The notes beneath the pieces are model-generated. The model ran no database searches and had not been told where the DNA came from. It saw only the letters and a program-made list of their open reading frames with translations. Of a DNA stretch of 64,000 nucleotides, positions 18,442 to 26,914 are shown one piece after another; positions within the stretch are counted from its first letter, which is position 1; each line of letters starts with the position of its first letter. This stretch comes from Ectobacillus sp042610425. Lineage in GTDB: Bacteria > Bacillota > Bacilli > Bacillales > Bacillaceae_G. A program made the translations under genes and the position numbers. The stretch lies in NCBI RefSeq assembly GCF_042610425.1, contig NZ_JBGJZM010000001.1, positions 682,001 to 746,000 of the forward strand. The letters run 5' to 3'.

Positions 18442-19086
18442 ATGATTAAAGTTGCACCATCGATATTATCAGCAGATTTTGCTAGATTAGGGGAAGAAAT
18501 TAAAGATGTAGAAAAAGGGGGTGCGGATTATATTCACGTCGATGTAATGGATGGACATTTTGTTCCAAATATTACAATCGGATCACTTATTGTAGAAGCA
18601 ATTCGTCCCATTACATCCCTAACTCTTGATGTTCATCTTATGATTGAAAATCCAGACAACTATATTCCTGCGTTTGCAAAAGCTGGAGCGGATATTATTA
18701 CCGTACATGTAGAAGCATGTCCACATTTACACCGAACGATTGGGCTCATTAAATCATTTGGGATTAAGGCGGGGGTTGTTCTAAATCCGCATACGCCAGT
18801 ATCGATGATTAAGCATATTATCGAGGATGTTGATATGGTATTGCTTATGACTGTCAATCCGGGATTTGGTGGTCAATCTTTTATTCATTCGGTTTTGCCG
18901 AAAATTAAAGAAGTAGCAAATATGGTAGAAGAGAAAAATCTTACAGTTGAAATTGAAGTTGATGGCGGTGTTAATCCGGTAACAGCAGCTCTTTGTAGAG
19001 AAGCCGGTGCAAATGTTTTAGTTGCGGGATCTGCGGTATATAACCAAAAAGATCGTGAGGCAGCAATTCAAGCTATCCGTGGTTAA
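18442..19086 (+). CDS. rpe: Ribulose-phosphate 3-epimerase
   Basis: Rpe interconverts ribulose-5-phosphate and xylulose-5-phosphate in the pentose phosphate pathway. The 214-residue TIM-barrel protein has APSILSADFA, HVDVMDGHFVPN with metal ligands, MTVNPGFGGQSF and VDGGVN. It starts 3 bases after rsgA and ends before a strong hairpin terminator. The rsgA-rpe-thiN order is conserved in Bacillus. Confidence 0.97.
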   Translation: MIKVAPSILSADFARLGEEIKDVEKGGADYIHVDVMDGHFVPNITIGSLIVEAIRPITSLTLDVHLMIENPDNYIPAFAKAGADIITVHVEACPHLHRTIGLIKSFGIKAGVVLNPHTPVSMIKHIIEDVDMVLLMTVNPGFGGQSFIHSVLPKIKEVANMVEEKNLTVEIEVDGGVNPVTAALCREAGANVLVAGSAVYNQKDREAAIQAIRG

Positions 19087-19164
19087 GTGTTATAGTAAAC
19101 ATCGATTAGGTTGCGTAGCACGAGGCTATTTGTAAGGATACACTGGAAAGAACGTTTAAATTCG

Positions 19165-19216
19165 GGAGATGACCTAGCAAGGAATGGCTATATTCCTGTT
19201 ATGTTATCTCCTTTTT
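19165..19216 (+). terminator. Terminator between rpe and thiN
   Basis: GGAGATGAC pairs with GTTATCTCC (one G-U), enclosing a second stem AGGAAT/ATTCCT, followed by TTTTTC. It is 28 bases upstream of the thiN start, so thiN expression depends on read-through or another promoter. A role as an attenuator cannot be excluded. Confidence 0.65.
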
Positions 19217-19243
19217 CAGTTATTTCTATCGGAGGTAGGGACT

Positions 19244-19885
19244 ATGATTATTCATATAATGGCAGGCGGGCCAACTCATCTTCATCCAGACTTTGAGCAG
19301 TATTACAATGAGGAGGTAACCTGGGTGGCGGTTGACCGAGGTGTATATCATTTGCTACAAAAAGGAATTGTTCCTTATGTAGCATTTGGTGACTATGACT
19401 CGGTTTCAACGACAGAGTTGGAGTGGATGAAACAGAGAACGGACGAACTTCATATTGTACCTAAGGAAAAGGATGAAACAGATTTAGAGTTGGCCATTAA
19501 CTGGTCTTTGCAACAAGAACCGGATTGTATACGTGTCTTTGGTGCGACGGGAGGAAGATTGGATCATGAACTAGCAAATGTGCAAATGCTCATGAAAGCA
19601 ATCAATCAAAAAACAGAAATAACTATAATTGATTGTAAAAATGAAATACAAATGAAGAAGCCAGGCACGTACTTGCTCACATTAAATAGTAGGTTTCCTT
19701 ATGTTTCCTTTTTGTCCGTTTCTGAATTTGTTTCTGGCATTACCTTGCAAGGATTTAAATATCCTCTCTCGAATCGAACACTTTCTATGGGATCTACATT
19801 ATGTATAAGCAATGAACTTGTCGTGGAAAAAGGTACTTTTTCCTTTTCTTCTGGCATATTATTGGTGGTAAGAAGCACTGATTAA
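19244..19885 (+). CDS. thiN: Thiamine pyrophosphokinase
   Basis: ThiN converts thiamine to thiamine pyrophosphate. The 213-residue protein has MAGGPTHLHPDF at its start, the FGDYDSV metal/ATP motif and FGATGGRLDHELAN, which define the family. The ATG at 19244 has GGAGGT 7 bases upstream; an earlier in-frame start has none and would lie across the terminator hairpin. No TPP riboswitch was seen upstream. Confidence 0.95.
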   Translation: MIIHIMAGGPTHLHPDFEQYYNEEVTWVAVDRGVYHLLQKGIVPYVAFGDYDSVSTTELEWMKQRTDELHIVPKEKDETDLELAINWSLQQEPDCIRVFGATGGRLDHELANVQMLMKAINQKTEITIIDCKNEIQMKKPGTYLLTLNSRFPYVSFLSVSEFVSGITLQGFKYPLSNRTLSMGSTLCISNELVVEKGTFSFSSGILLVVRSTD

Positions 19886-19935
19886 TTCATACTCTTTGCT
19901 ATATTGCAGAAGCAATGGTGTGTAGGAGGGAAGTC

Positions 19936-20016
19936 ATGAGATTTTATACAATCAAGCTACCGAAGTTTCTGGGAGGTCTCGTGCGGGCTGTTCTTAATAC
20001 GTTTAAAAAGAATTAA
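19936..20016 (+). CDS. spoVM: Stage V sporulation protein M
   Basis: This 26-residue peptide starts MRFYTIKLPKFLGGLVRAV, nearly the same as B. subtilis SpoVM. SpoVM is an amphipathic helix that recognises the positively curved forespore membrane and anchors SpoIVA to start coat assembly; it is made in the mother cell. AGGAGGG ends 5 bases before the ATG and a strong terminator starts at the stop codon. Residue Pro9, needed for curvature sensing, is present. The gene is so short that automated callers often miss it. Confidence 0.96.
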   Translation: MRFYTIKLPKFLGGLVRAVLNTFKKN

Positions 20017-20042
20017 AAAAGCACCGATTACGGTGCTTTTTT
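20015..20042 (+). terminator. Terminator after spoVM
   Basis: GCACCG and CGGTGC form a stem with an ATTA loop, extended by flanking A and T runs, ending in TTTTTT. Confidence 0.9.
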
Positions 20043-20053
20043 CAATTCCAAAT

Positions 20054-20080
20054 AAAAAAAGAGTCTCAGACTCTTTTTTT
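20054..20080 (-). terminator. Terminator of rpmB (bidirectional in form)
   Basis: GAGTCTCAGACTC is a palindrome flanked by A7 and T7, five bases downstream of the rpmB stop codon on the minus strand. Confidence 0.85.
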
Positions 20081-20084
20081 ATTA

Positions 20085-20273
20085 TTAAACGCGTTCAATT
20101 TTTCCAGATTTTAATGCTCTAGCAGAAACATAAACACGTTTTACTTTACCATTAACAACGATACGAACTTTTTGAAGGTTTGCTCCCCAAGTACGTTTCG
20201 TAATGTTCAATGCGTGTGAACGTGAGTTGCCAGAACGTGCTTTTCTACCAGTAATTGCACAAACACGAGCCAT
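20085..20273 (-). CDS. rpmB: 50S ribosomal protein L28
   Basis: This 62-residue basic protein starts MARVCAITGRKARSGNSRSH, the L28 signature. It is on the minus strand among forward genes, as in B. subtilis. GGAGGG precedes the start codon on the minus strand. It is the cysteine-poor type without paired CxxC zinc motifs, with one cysteine at position 5. A promoter and terminator can both be seen, so it is a single-gene unit. Confidence 0.97.
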   Translation of the reverse strand: MARVCAITGRKARSGNSRSHALNITKRTWGANLQKVRIVVNGKVKRVYVSARALKSGKIERV

Positions 20274-20578
20274 ATATAATTCCCTCCTAACTACCTTATC
20301 CTACGAAATTTCAATGTTAGGCTACTTTTGACCTAAAAACACTATTTCAATTTAACATACCTGATTAGAGAATGCAATCCTATAGTGTAATAAATCAAGA
20401 AAATTTACTTGACATACGACTAGGGTACATGTTGTATAATAACAAAGGACTATTTTGATTATCGTTGTGAATTACCGAGAGCGCTTATTAGTGAAGTAGT
20501 ATTTTTCTTACTAACAGTATATTATAATGATATAAGTAGTCTAGCTCACTTTGACTATTTTCGAAGGGGGAACCACAT
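20274..20578. other. Divergent intergenic region rpmB-yloU
   Basis: This 305-base AT-rich stretch has no gene. It holds the rpmB promoter and, on the plus strand, TTGACA at 20409-20414 and TATAAT at 20435-20440. The 20-base gap between those two hexamers is too long for a standard SigA promoter, so the yloU promoter is only tentative. A GGGG-rich ribosome binding site for yloU is at its right end. Confidence 0.6.
20349..20377 (-). promoter_or_regulatory. SigA-type promoter for rpmB
   Basis: On the minus strand TTGCAT is followed after 17 bases by TAAATT, about 75 bases upstream of the rpmB start codon. Confidence 0.6.
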
Positions 20579-20941
20579 ATGTCAATTGAAATAAATACAC
20601 AATATGGTCAGATTAGTATTAGTACAGATGTTATTGCCATGACTGCAGGGGGTGCTGCAGTAGATTGCTACGGTATTGTAGGGATGGCATCTAAAAATCA
20701 GTTGAAAGACGGATTTACAGAAATATTAAGAAAAGAAAACTTTACTCGCGGTGTTATTGTTCGTAATGAAAATGACGAAGTACATATTGATATGTATATT
20801 ATTGTGGGTTATGGCACGAAAATCTCAGAAGTTGCTCACAATGTTCAAACAAAAGTAAAGTATACATTAGATCAAACAATTGGACTTGCAGTGGACTCAG
20901 TTAATATTTTTGTCCAAGGAGTTAAAGTAACAAACTTGTGA
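20579..20941 (+). CDS. yloU: Asp23/Gls24 family envelope stress response protein YloU
   Basis: This 120-residue protein belongs to the Asp23/Gls24 (DUF322) family, with TDVIAMTAGGAAVDCYGIVG and a VNIFVQGVKV end. In staphylococci Asp23 is membrane-associated and linked to cell-wall stress. GAAGGGGG precedes the ATG. The next gene, fakA, is the usual neighbour. The molecular function of YloU is not settled. Confidence 0.95.
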   Translation: MSIEINTQYGQISISTDVIAMTAGGAAVDCYGIVGMASKNQLKDGFTEILRKENFTRGVIVRNENDEVHIDMYIIVGYGTKISEVAHNVQTKVKYTLDQTIGLAVDSVNIFVQGVKVTNL

Positions 20942-20964
20942 ATTGTATTAAGGAGGAAATATCA

Positions 20965-22626
20965 GTGTCAATTAAGCTAATTGATGGAAAACGTTTTGCA
21001 CAAATGATTGCGCAAGGGGCGAACAATCTTACCAATAATGTGAAAGTTGTAGATGCTCTAAACGTTTTTCCAGTTCCGGATGGCGATACCGGTACTAACA
21101 TGAATTTATCAATGACTTCGGGAGCTCGTGAGGTTCGTAAATCGAAAATGGATCATGCAGGCGAGGTTGGAGTTAGGTTAGCAAAAGGACTGTTAATGGG
21201 CGCACGTGGAAATTCTGGTGTTATCTTATCACAGCTGTTTCGAGGTTTTTCGAAAGCTATTGAAAGTAAGGAAGTTTTATCAACTGTTGATTTCGCACTA
21301 GGATTTGAAGCAGGTGTTGAAACAGCATATAAAGCGGTTATGAAGCCAGTTGAAGGGACAATTTTGACCGTTGCAAAGGATGCTGCAAAAAAGGCAACTA
21401 TTGTCTCACAAACAGAAGATGATTTTGTTTCATTTATGGAGCAAGTAGTCAAGGAAGCAAACGCTTCTCTAAATCGTACACCCGATTTGCTTCCTGTTTT
21501 AAAGCAAGTTGGAGTAGTAGATAGTGGCGGTAAAGGACTTTGCGTTGTCTATGAAGGATTTTTAGCTGATTTAAAAGGGGAAACTATACAATCGCAAGAA
21601 ATTCAACCAACGATGGAGCAAATGATAAATCAAGAACATCATAACGTACAAAGCCAATTAAATACTGCGGATATTAAATATGGTTATTGTACTGAATTTA
21701 TGGTAAAGCTAGATGCTGAGAAAGCAAAGCAACAGTCATTTTCTGTTGAAAAGTTCCGTAATGAAATTAGTGAAATGGGAGATTCATTGCTGGTTGTAGC
21801 TGACGATGACATTGTCAAAGTACATATTCATGTTGAATATCCAGGTAATGCTATGAATTATGGTCAACGCTATGGAAGTCTAATAAATTTAAAAGTAGAA
21901 AACATGCGTGAACAACACACTCATTTATTACAGGATGATCATGTGGCAAAAGAAGCTCCAAGTGAAAAACAGGCATATGGAATTGTAACGGTTGCTATGG
22001 GGTCGGGTATTAAGGATTTGTTTATCAGTATTGGAGCTAATCAAGTCATTGAAGGTGGACAGACAATGAATCCGAGTACGGAAGATATTGTGTCTGCTAT
22101 TCAAGAAGTAAATGCAGACAATATCATATTGCTTCCAAATAATAGTAATATTGTTATGACTGCACAGCAAGCAGCGTCAGTTTCGGAAGGGAATATAATA
22201 GTTGTTCCATCTAAAAGTGTACCCCAAGGGATGGCAGCGATGCTAGCTTTTGATCCAAATGCAAGTCTCGAGGAAAATGCTGCTAACATGAAAGAAGCGC
22301 TGCAACATGTTAAAACTGGACAAGTTACGTACGCTGTTCGTGACACTGAAATGGATGGCATAAATATAAAGAAAAATGATTTCATGGGTATAGCAGATGG
22401 AAAAATTGTTGTAACCGATGAAAATGAAGTAGAAGCAGGAAAGAAACTACTCCAAACGATGATTGACGAAGATTCAGAAATCGTTACGATTTTACAAGGG
22501 GAAAATGTAGATGAAATGGAGCTTGGTAAGCTTAAAGCATTCGTAGAAGAAACATTCCCTGAAGTTGAAGTTGAAATCCATAAAGGAAATCAACCACTTT
22601 ATCCTTTTATTTTTTCTGTTGAATAG
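20965..22626 (+). CDS. fakA: Fatty acid kinase catalytic subunit FakA (YloV)
   Basis: FakA phosphorylates fatty acids presented by FakB proteins, allowing exogenous or recycled fatty acids into phospholipids via PlsX/PlsY. The 553-residue protein has an N-terminal DhaL kinase domain with NVFPVPDGDTGTNM and GARGNSGVILSQ, a middle domain, and a C-terminal EDD-like fold. The GTG at 20965 follows AAGGAGGAAAT with good spacing, giving the length of B. subtilis YloV. No fakB is in the window. plsX, which uses the acyl-phosphate, is 5 kb downstream. Confidence 0.95.
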   Translation: MSIKLIDGKRFAQMIAQGANNLTNNVKVVDALNVFPVPDGDTGTNMNLSMTSGAREVRKSKMDHAGEVGVRLAKGLLMGARGNSGVILSQLFRGFSKAIESKEVLSTVDFALGFEAGVETAYKAVMKPVEGTILTVAKDAAKKATIVSQTEDDFVSFMEQVVKEANASLNRTPDLLPVLKQVGVVDSGGKGLCVVYEGFLADLKGETIQSQEIQPTMEQMINQEHHNVQSQLNTADIKYGYCTEFMVKLDAEKAKQQSFSVEKFRNEISEMGDSLLVVADDDIVKVHIHVEYPGNAMNYGQRYGSLINLKVENMREQHTHLLQDDHVAKEAPSEKQAYGIVTVAMGSGIKDLFISIGANQVIEGGQTMNPSTEDIVSAIQEVNADNIILLPNNSNIVMTAQQAASVSEGNIIVVPSKSVPQGMAAMLAFDPNASLEENAANMKEALQHVKTGQVTYAVRDTEMDGINIKKNDFMGIADGKIVVTDENEVEAGKKLLQTMIDEDSEIVTILQGENVDEMELGKLKAFVEETFPEVEVEIHKGNQPLYPFIFSVE

Positions 22627-22665
22627 ATAAATAGCATATAGGAAGAATGACTATATAAAGAGGTG

Positions 22666-22710
22666 ACGCAAAAGGGGAGTACTTTTCTCCCTTTGTGTTG
22701 CTTCTTTTTT
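22666..22710 (+). terminator. Terminator after fakA
   Basis: A GC-rich stem around AAAGGGGAG and CTCCCTTT, extended by GCA/TGC bases, is followed by TTCTTTTTTG. Confidence 0.75.
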
Positions 22711-22767
22711 GTTATTTTTATTCATTGCGAAAGGGATAAGTCAAAGCTATTTGGCGATTCTTACTTA

Positions 22768-22796
22768 TTAACAAAGAACTTTTTTCTCGTTATACT
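22768..22796 (+). promoter_or_regulatory. SigA-type promoter upstream of the sda remnant and recG
   Basis: TTAACA and TATACT are separated by 17 bases. The promoter is about 90 bases upstream of the remnant start and should now serve recG. Confidence 0.65.
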
Positions 22797-22884
22797 AGTA
22801 GTAATAATTGCGGAGCATAATCGAATTTGATTGCTATGGTATGTGCTTTTATAACTGTGATGTATTCTCGACACGAAAGAGGCT

Positions 22885-23199
22885 ATGAATATGAAATACA
22901 AATCTGTTTTTGACATAATTGGTCCGTCAAGTTCACATACAGCAGGTGCTGCAAAAATTGGACGAGTAGCACGTAACTTATTTCGAAAAAAACGTAATGC
23001 CATGGGTGCAGCGAATGCGATGGTTGCTGCAGATATGGCACTAGGTGGGATTACAAGTAGAATTCCTTGTGATGAAGTAATTGGTGCTGGGCAGGCAATG
23101 CCAGTAGCCCTACGCGAAACGGCAAAAGGAGGATTGGCAGCTACACCGACCGGGAAAGCGCTGGAAGCAAAAATCTACGGTGCAGCTTCTTACAAGTGA
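22885..23199 (+). pseudogene. Collapsed L-serine dehydratase genes sdaAB-sdaAA, in-frame fusion remnant
   Basis: This 104-codon frame joins the start of the serine dehydratase beta subunit (MKYKSVFDIIGP, SSSHTAGAAKIGRVARNLF) to the end of the alpha subunit (KRNAMGAANAMVAADMAL, SRIPCDEVI, RETAKGGLAATPTGKALE). Intact SdaAB and SdaAA are about 220 and 300 residues, so roughly 1.2 kb is missing, including the ACT domain and the iron-sulfur cysteines. Two smaller in-frame losses are inferred: the usual second IGP repeat before SSSHTAG, and several residues after CDEVI. The join lies near an A7 run at about 22985-22993. A ribosome binding site and start codon remain, so a peptide may still be made, but it cannot be an active enzyme. 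Confidence 0.85.
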
Positions 23200-23201
23200 G
23201 T

Positions 23202-25223
23202 ATGAAAATAGCTATTACACAAATTAAAGGTATAGGAGAAGAAATGTCGCAACAGCTTGGGGAGATGGGGTTGTATACAGTAGAGGATTTGCTAGAACAT
23301 TTTCCCTATCGGTATGAAGATTATTCCATGAAGGATTTAGAAGAGGTAAAGCACGATGAACAAGTTACAGTAGAAGGAATGATTCATAGCTTGCCCCTTT
23401 TGCAATACTACGGGAAAAAGAAATCTAGGCTTACCTTTCGTCTCCTTGTTGGTCGTTATTTAATTCAAGTTGTATGCTTCAACCGGCCCTATTATAAAGA
23501 TAAAATAAATATGGATGAGAAAATTACGGTTTCCGGTAAATGGGATCAGCATCGTCAAACCATTATTGCATCGAATGTACATTTTACGAAAATAGAGCGG
23601 ACCATAGAACCGGTGTATGCAGTGAAAGGAAAGGTAACTGTAAAGCAGCTTCGACGGTTTGTTATACAAGCTTTTAAACAATTTGATGTGAAGGATCCAC
23701 TTCCAGAAGGATTGCGGGCGCGGTATAAATTGCTTCCACGTTTGGAAGCAATGCGTATACTCCATATGCCTTTAAGTCATGAGGACTTGAAGCAAGCCCG
23801 CCGACGCTTTGTGTATGAAGAGTTCTTCTTGTTTCAACTCAAAATGCAGGCGCTTCGAAAAATCCAGCGTGAAAATGCTGCTGGACAAACCAAGTATTAC
23901 TCAGGTGCAGCTCTGCAGCAATTTCAAAATAGTTTACCTTTCCCACTTACTAATGCGCAAACACGTGTCGTTTCTGAGATATTGAATGATCTTACATCTC
24001 CCTATCGCATGAATCGTTTATTACAAGGTGATGTTGGTTCGGGAAAAACGGTTGTGGCAGCTATTAGCCTCTATGCAACCGTGCTTGCAGGATTTCAAGG
24101 AGCTTTAATGGTTCCAACAGAAATTCTAGCAGAGCAGCATGTACAATCACTTAAGCAACTATTTGTACATACTAATGTTTCTATTGAATTGCTAACAAGT
24201 TCTGTTAAGGGGGTTCGGCGTCGTGATATTTTAGAACGTCTTGCCAGAGGAGAGGTACATATCTTAATTGGGACACATGCACTCATTCAAGATGAAGTGA
24301 ATTTTAAATGTCTGGGGCTAGTTATAACCGATGAACAGCATCGCTTTGGAGTAGCACAACGACGTGTGTTAAGAGAAAAGGGGGAACAGCCAGATGTTCT
24401 GTTTATGACTGCCACTCCTATTCCTCGTACACTTGCTATCACCGTTTTTGGAGAAATGGATGTTAGTATAATAGATGAAATGCCAGCAGGGCGCAAAGAA
24501 ATTGAAACATATTGGGCAAAACACGATATGTTTGAGCGAGTGGTGGCGTTTGTAGAAAAAGAAATGCAAAAAGGGCGCCAAGCCTATGTGATTACCCCAC
24601 TCATTGAAGAATCTGAAAAGTTAGATGTGCAAAATGCTATTGACTTACATAGTATGCTCACACATCATCTGAAACAATTTCAAGTAGGGCTTATGCATGG
24701 ACGTTTGTCGGCTGCAGAAAAAGAAGATGCTATGCGAAAGTTTAGTACGAACGAAGTGCAGCTTCTTGTCTCCACAACCGTAGTGGAAGTAGGTGTGAAC
24801 GTACCTAATGCGACTGTAATGGTAATCTACGATGCGGATCGGTTCGGATTATCACAATTGCATCAGCTTAGGGGCCGAGTTGGACGAGGCAGTGAGCAGT
24901 CTTACTGCATATTAATTGCAGATCCAAAGTCAGAAGTAGGGAAAGAACGTATGCGCATTATGACAGAGACAAATGATGGATTTGTTTTATCAGAAAAAGA
25001 TTTAGAACTTCGAGGACCTGGTGACTTTTTTGGAAGAAAGCAAAGTGGACTCCCAGATTTTAAAGTTGCCGATATGGTACATGACTATAAAGTGCTAGAG
25101 ATTGCTAGAGATGATGCTGCTCTTCTAGTGGAAACACATGCGTTTTGGAGCAGCTCCGTATACGCTGATTTACGTTCTTATTTAGATGAAGTTGGTGTTC
25201 TGCAAGATGAAAAGCTAGATTAG
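23202..25223 (+). CDS. recG: ATP-dependent DNA helicase RecG
   Basis: RecG regresses stalled forks and processes Holliday junctions. The 673-residue protein has an N-terminal wedge/OB domain (VKGIGEE-like start, HFPYRYEDY), Walker A GDVGSGKTVVA, the DEQH box in ITDEQHRFG, MTATPIPRT, and the C-terminal QLRGRVGRG motif. The ATG at 23202 is 2 bases after the sda remnant stop; a GTG two codons earlier overlaps that stop. No good ribosome binding site is visible, so translation may still be coupled to the remnant. Confidence 0.95.
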   Translation: MKIAITQIKGIGEEMSQQLGEMGLYTVEDLLEHFPYRYEDYSMKDLEEVKHDEQVTVEGMIHSLPLLQYYGKKKSRLTFRLLVGRYLIQVVCFNRPYYKDKINMDEKITVSGKWDQHRQTIIASNVHFTKIERTIEPVYAVKGKVTVKQLRRFVIQAFKQFDVKDPLPEGLRARYKLLPRLEAMRILHMPLSHEDLKQARRRFVYEEFFLFQLKMQALRKIQRENAAGQTKYYSGAALQQFQNSLPFPLTNAQTRVVSEILNDLTSPYRMNRLLQGDVGSGKTVVAAISLYATVLAGFQGALMVPTEILAEQHVQSLKQLFVHTNVSIELLTSSVKGVRRRDILERLARGEVHILIGTHALIQDEVNFKCLGLVITDEQHRFGVAQRRVLREKGEQPDVLFMTATPIPRTLAITVFGEMDVSIIDEMPAGRKEIETYWAKHDMFERVVAFVEKEMQKGRQAYVITPLIEESEKLDVQNAIDLHSMLTHHLKQFQVGLMHGRLSAAEKEDAMRKFSTNEVQLLVSTTVVEVGVNVPNATVMVIYDADRFGLSQLHQLRGRVGRGSEQSYCILIADPKSEVGKERMRIMTETNDGFVLSEKDLELRGPGDFFGRKQSGLPDFKVADMVHDYKVLEIARDDAALLVETHAFWSSSVYADLRSYLDEVGVLQDEKLD

Positions 25224-25252
25224 TATGACAGTGTGCTACTTATAATTTTTTG

Positions 25253-25302
25253 TTGCATTCTGCTACTATACCTCATATACTACTATTAGTACCTAGTCAT
25301 AA
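25253..25302 (+). promoter_or_regulatory. fapR promoter with overlapping FapR operator
   Basis: TTGCAT (25253-25258) and TATACT (25276-25281) are 17 bases apart. ATTAGTACCTAGTCATAA at 25285-25302 is an excellent match to the known FapR operator consensus and would cover the transcription start. FapR repression here is relieved by malonyl-CoA in B. subtilis, so the operon should be self-regulated. Confidence 0.9.
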
Positions 25303-25322
25303 AATGAAAGGTTTAAAATAGG

Positions 25323-25907
25323 ATGCGGAGAAACAAAAAAGAACGGCAAAAATTATTATTAGAAACAATTCGAGAAAACCCGTTTGTTACAGATGAAGAG
25401 CTTTCTCGAACATTTCAAGTTAGTATTCAAACGATTCGATTGGACCGTTTGGAATTGGCGATTCCAGAGCTCAGAGAGCGTATTAAGAGCGTTGCTGCAA
25501 AACAATATGAAAATGTAAAAGCATTACCTTTGGACGAAGTAGTCGGAGAAATTATTGATATGGAGCTTGATCATCATGCAATTTCTATTTTTGATGTCAA
25601 GCAAGAGCATGTATTTAAGAGAAATGGCATCGCACGAGGACATCATTTGTTTGCACAAGCAAATTCGTTAGCGGTAGCTGTTATAAATGATGAAGTTGCT
25701 TTAACGACAAAGGCTAATATTCAATATCGCCGTTCTGTAAAATTGAACGAACGGGTCATAGCAAAGGCGAAAGTATTGGATTCTGGAAATAGTAAAAGAA
25801 GATCTGTTGTTGAAGTGAGCAGCTTTGTTGGAAACGAAATTGTTTTTATTGGTACGTTTGAAATGTATAGATATAGTAAAAATAGTGAGGATGGTACAAA
25901 CATATGA
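25323..25907 (+). CDS. fapR: Transcriptional regulator of lipid synthesis FapR
   Basis: FapR represses fatty acid and phospholipid genes and releases DNA on binding malonyl-CoA. The 194-residue protein has an N-terminal DeoR-like helix-turn-helix (TDEELSRTFQVSIQTIRLDR) and a C-terminal hot-dog effector domain with ARGHHLFAQANSLAVA. Its own operator lies just upstream. The plsX start overlaps its stop by four bases. Confidence 0.96.
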   Translation: MRRNKKERQKLLLETIRENPFVTDEELSRTFQVSIQTIRLDRLELAIPELRERIKSVAAKQYENVKALPLDEVVGEIIDMELDHHAISIFDVKQEHVFKRNGIARGHHLFAQANSLAVAVINDEVALTTKANIQYRRSVKLNERVIAKAKVLDSGNSKRRSVVEVSSFVGNEIVFIGTFEMYRYSKNSEDGTNI

Positions 25908-26914
25908 AGATTGCAATCGACGCAATGGGTGGTGACCATGCACCAAGAACAGTAGTTCTCGGCGCGATGAAGGCAGTCGAAACATTCCCTGATGTACACA
26001 TTACATTAGTAGGAAAAGAAGATGAGATACGTAAGTATGTAACAAAGCAAGATCGTATTTCCATCATACATAGTGAAGAAGTAATTGAAGGAGACGACGA
26101 ACCTGTTCGTGCAGTTAGACGTAAGAAAAGATCTTCTTTGGTGTTAATGGCAAAAGAAGTGAATGAAGGAAGAGCCGATGCTTGTATTTCAGCGGGAAAT
26201 ACAGGAGCACTGATGGCGGCTGGACTATTCGTTGTTGGACGAATAGAAGGAATTGAACGTCCTGCATTATCTCCGACTCTTCCTACTGTAGATGGAAGAG
26301 GTTTTGTTATGCTCGATGTAGGCGCAAATGTGGATGCAAAGCCTATCCATCTTTATCAGTATGCGGTAATGGGCTCTCTTTACGCTGAAAAGGTAAGAGG
26401 GATAGCCAATCCGAGAGTTGGATTACTGAATGTTGGAACAGAGGACGGGAAAGGAAACGACCTATCCAAACATGTATTTTATTTATTAAAGGATTCTAAC
26501 TTGAATTTTGTTGGAAATGTAGAAGCACGTGATTTACTGCAGGGAGTTGCTGACGTTATCGTGTGTGATGGTTTTACTGGTAATGTGGCTTTAAAAACGC
26601 TTGAAGGCACAGCATTATCTGTATTTTCCATGTTAAAGGAGCAACTAACAAGCTCTTTTACAAGTAAGTTGGCTACGTTAATGTTAAAGCCAAAGCTTAT
26701 GAAGCTAAAGGAAAAAATGGATTACTCTGAATATGGGGGCGCTGCACTAATAGGACTTAAGGCTCCTGTTGTGAAAGCACATGGATCATCGGATGAAACT
26801 GCAATATTTAATGCCATTCGTCAAACGAGAGATATGGTGGCAAAGCAAGTAATCCCTACTATTGCATCCATGATAGAAGCAACGCCACTTCAAATAAAGG
26901 AGGAAGAAAAATGA
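25904..26914 (+). CDS. plsX: Phosphate acyltransferase PlsX
   Basis: PlsX makes acyl-phosphate from acyl-ACP for PlsY in phospholipid synthesis. The 336-residue protein begins MKIAIDAMGGDHAP, the family signature, and has SAGNTGALMA and CDGFTGNVALK. It overlaps fapR and fabD by four bases at each end, so fapR-plsX-fabD is a coupled operon. Confidence 0.97.
   Translation: MKIAIDAMGGDHAPRTVVLGAMKAVETFPDVHITLVGKEDEIRKYVTKQDRISIIHSEEVIEGDDEPVRAVRRKKRSSLVLMAKEVNEGRADACISAGNTGALMAAGLFVVGRIEGIERPALSPTLPTVDGRGFVMLDVGANVDAKPIHLYQYAVMGSLYAEKVRGIANPRVGLLNVGTEDGKGNDLSKHVFYLLKDSNLNFVGNVEARDLLQGVADVIVCDGFTGNVALKTLEGTALSVFSMLKEQLTSSFTSKLATLMLKPKLMKLKEKMDYSEYGGAALIGLKAPVVKAHGSSDETAIFNAIRQTRDMVAKQVIPTIASMIEATPLQIKEEEK

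Noticed and set aside
19087..19243. TPP riboswitch upstream of thiN
   Set aside because: The conserved CTGAGA and THI-box elements are absent; the hairpin present fits a terminator.
20409..20440. Confident SigA promoter for yloU
   Set aside because: The TTGACA and TATAAT hexamers are individually perfect but 20 bases apart, too long for a normal promoter.
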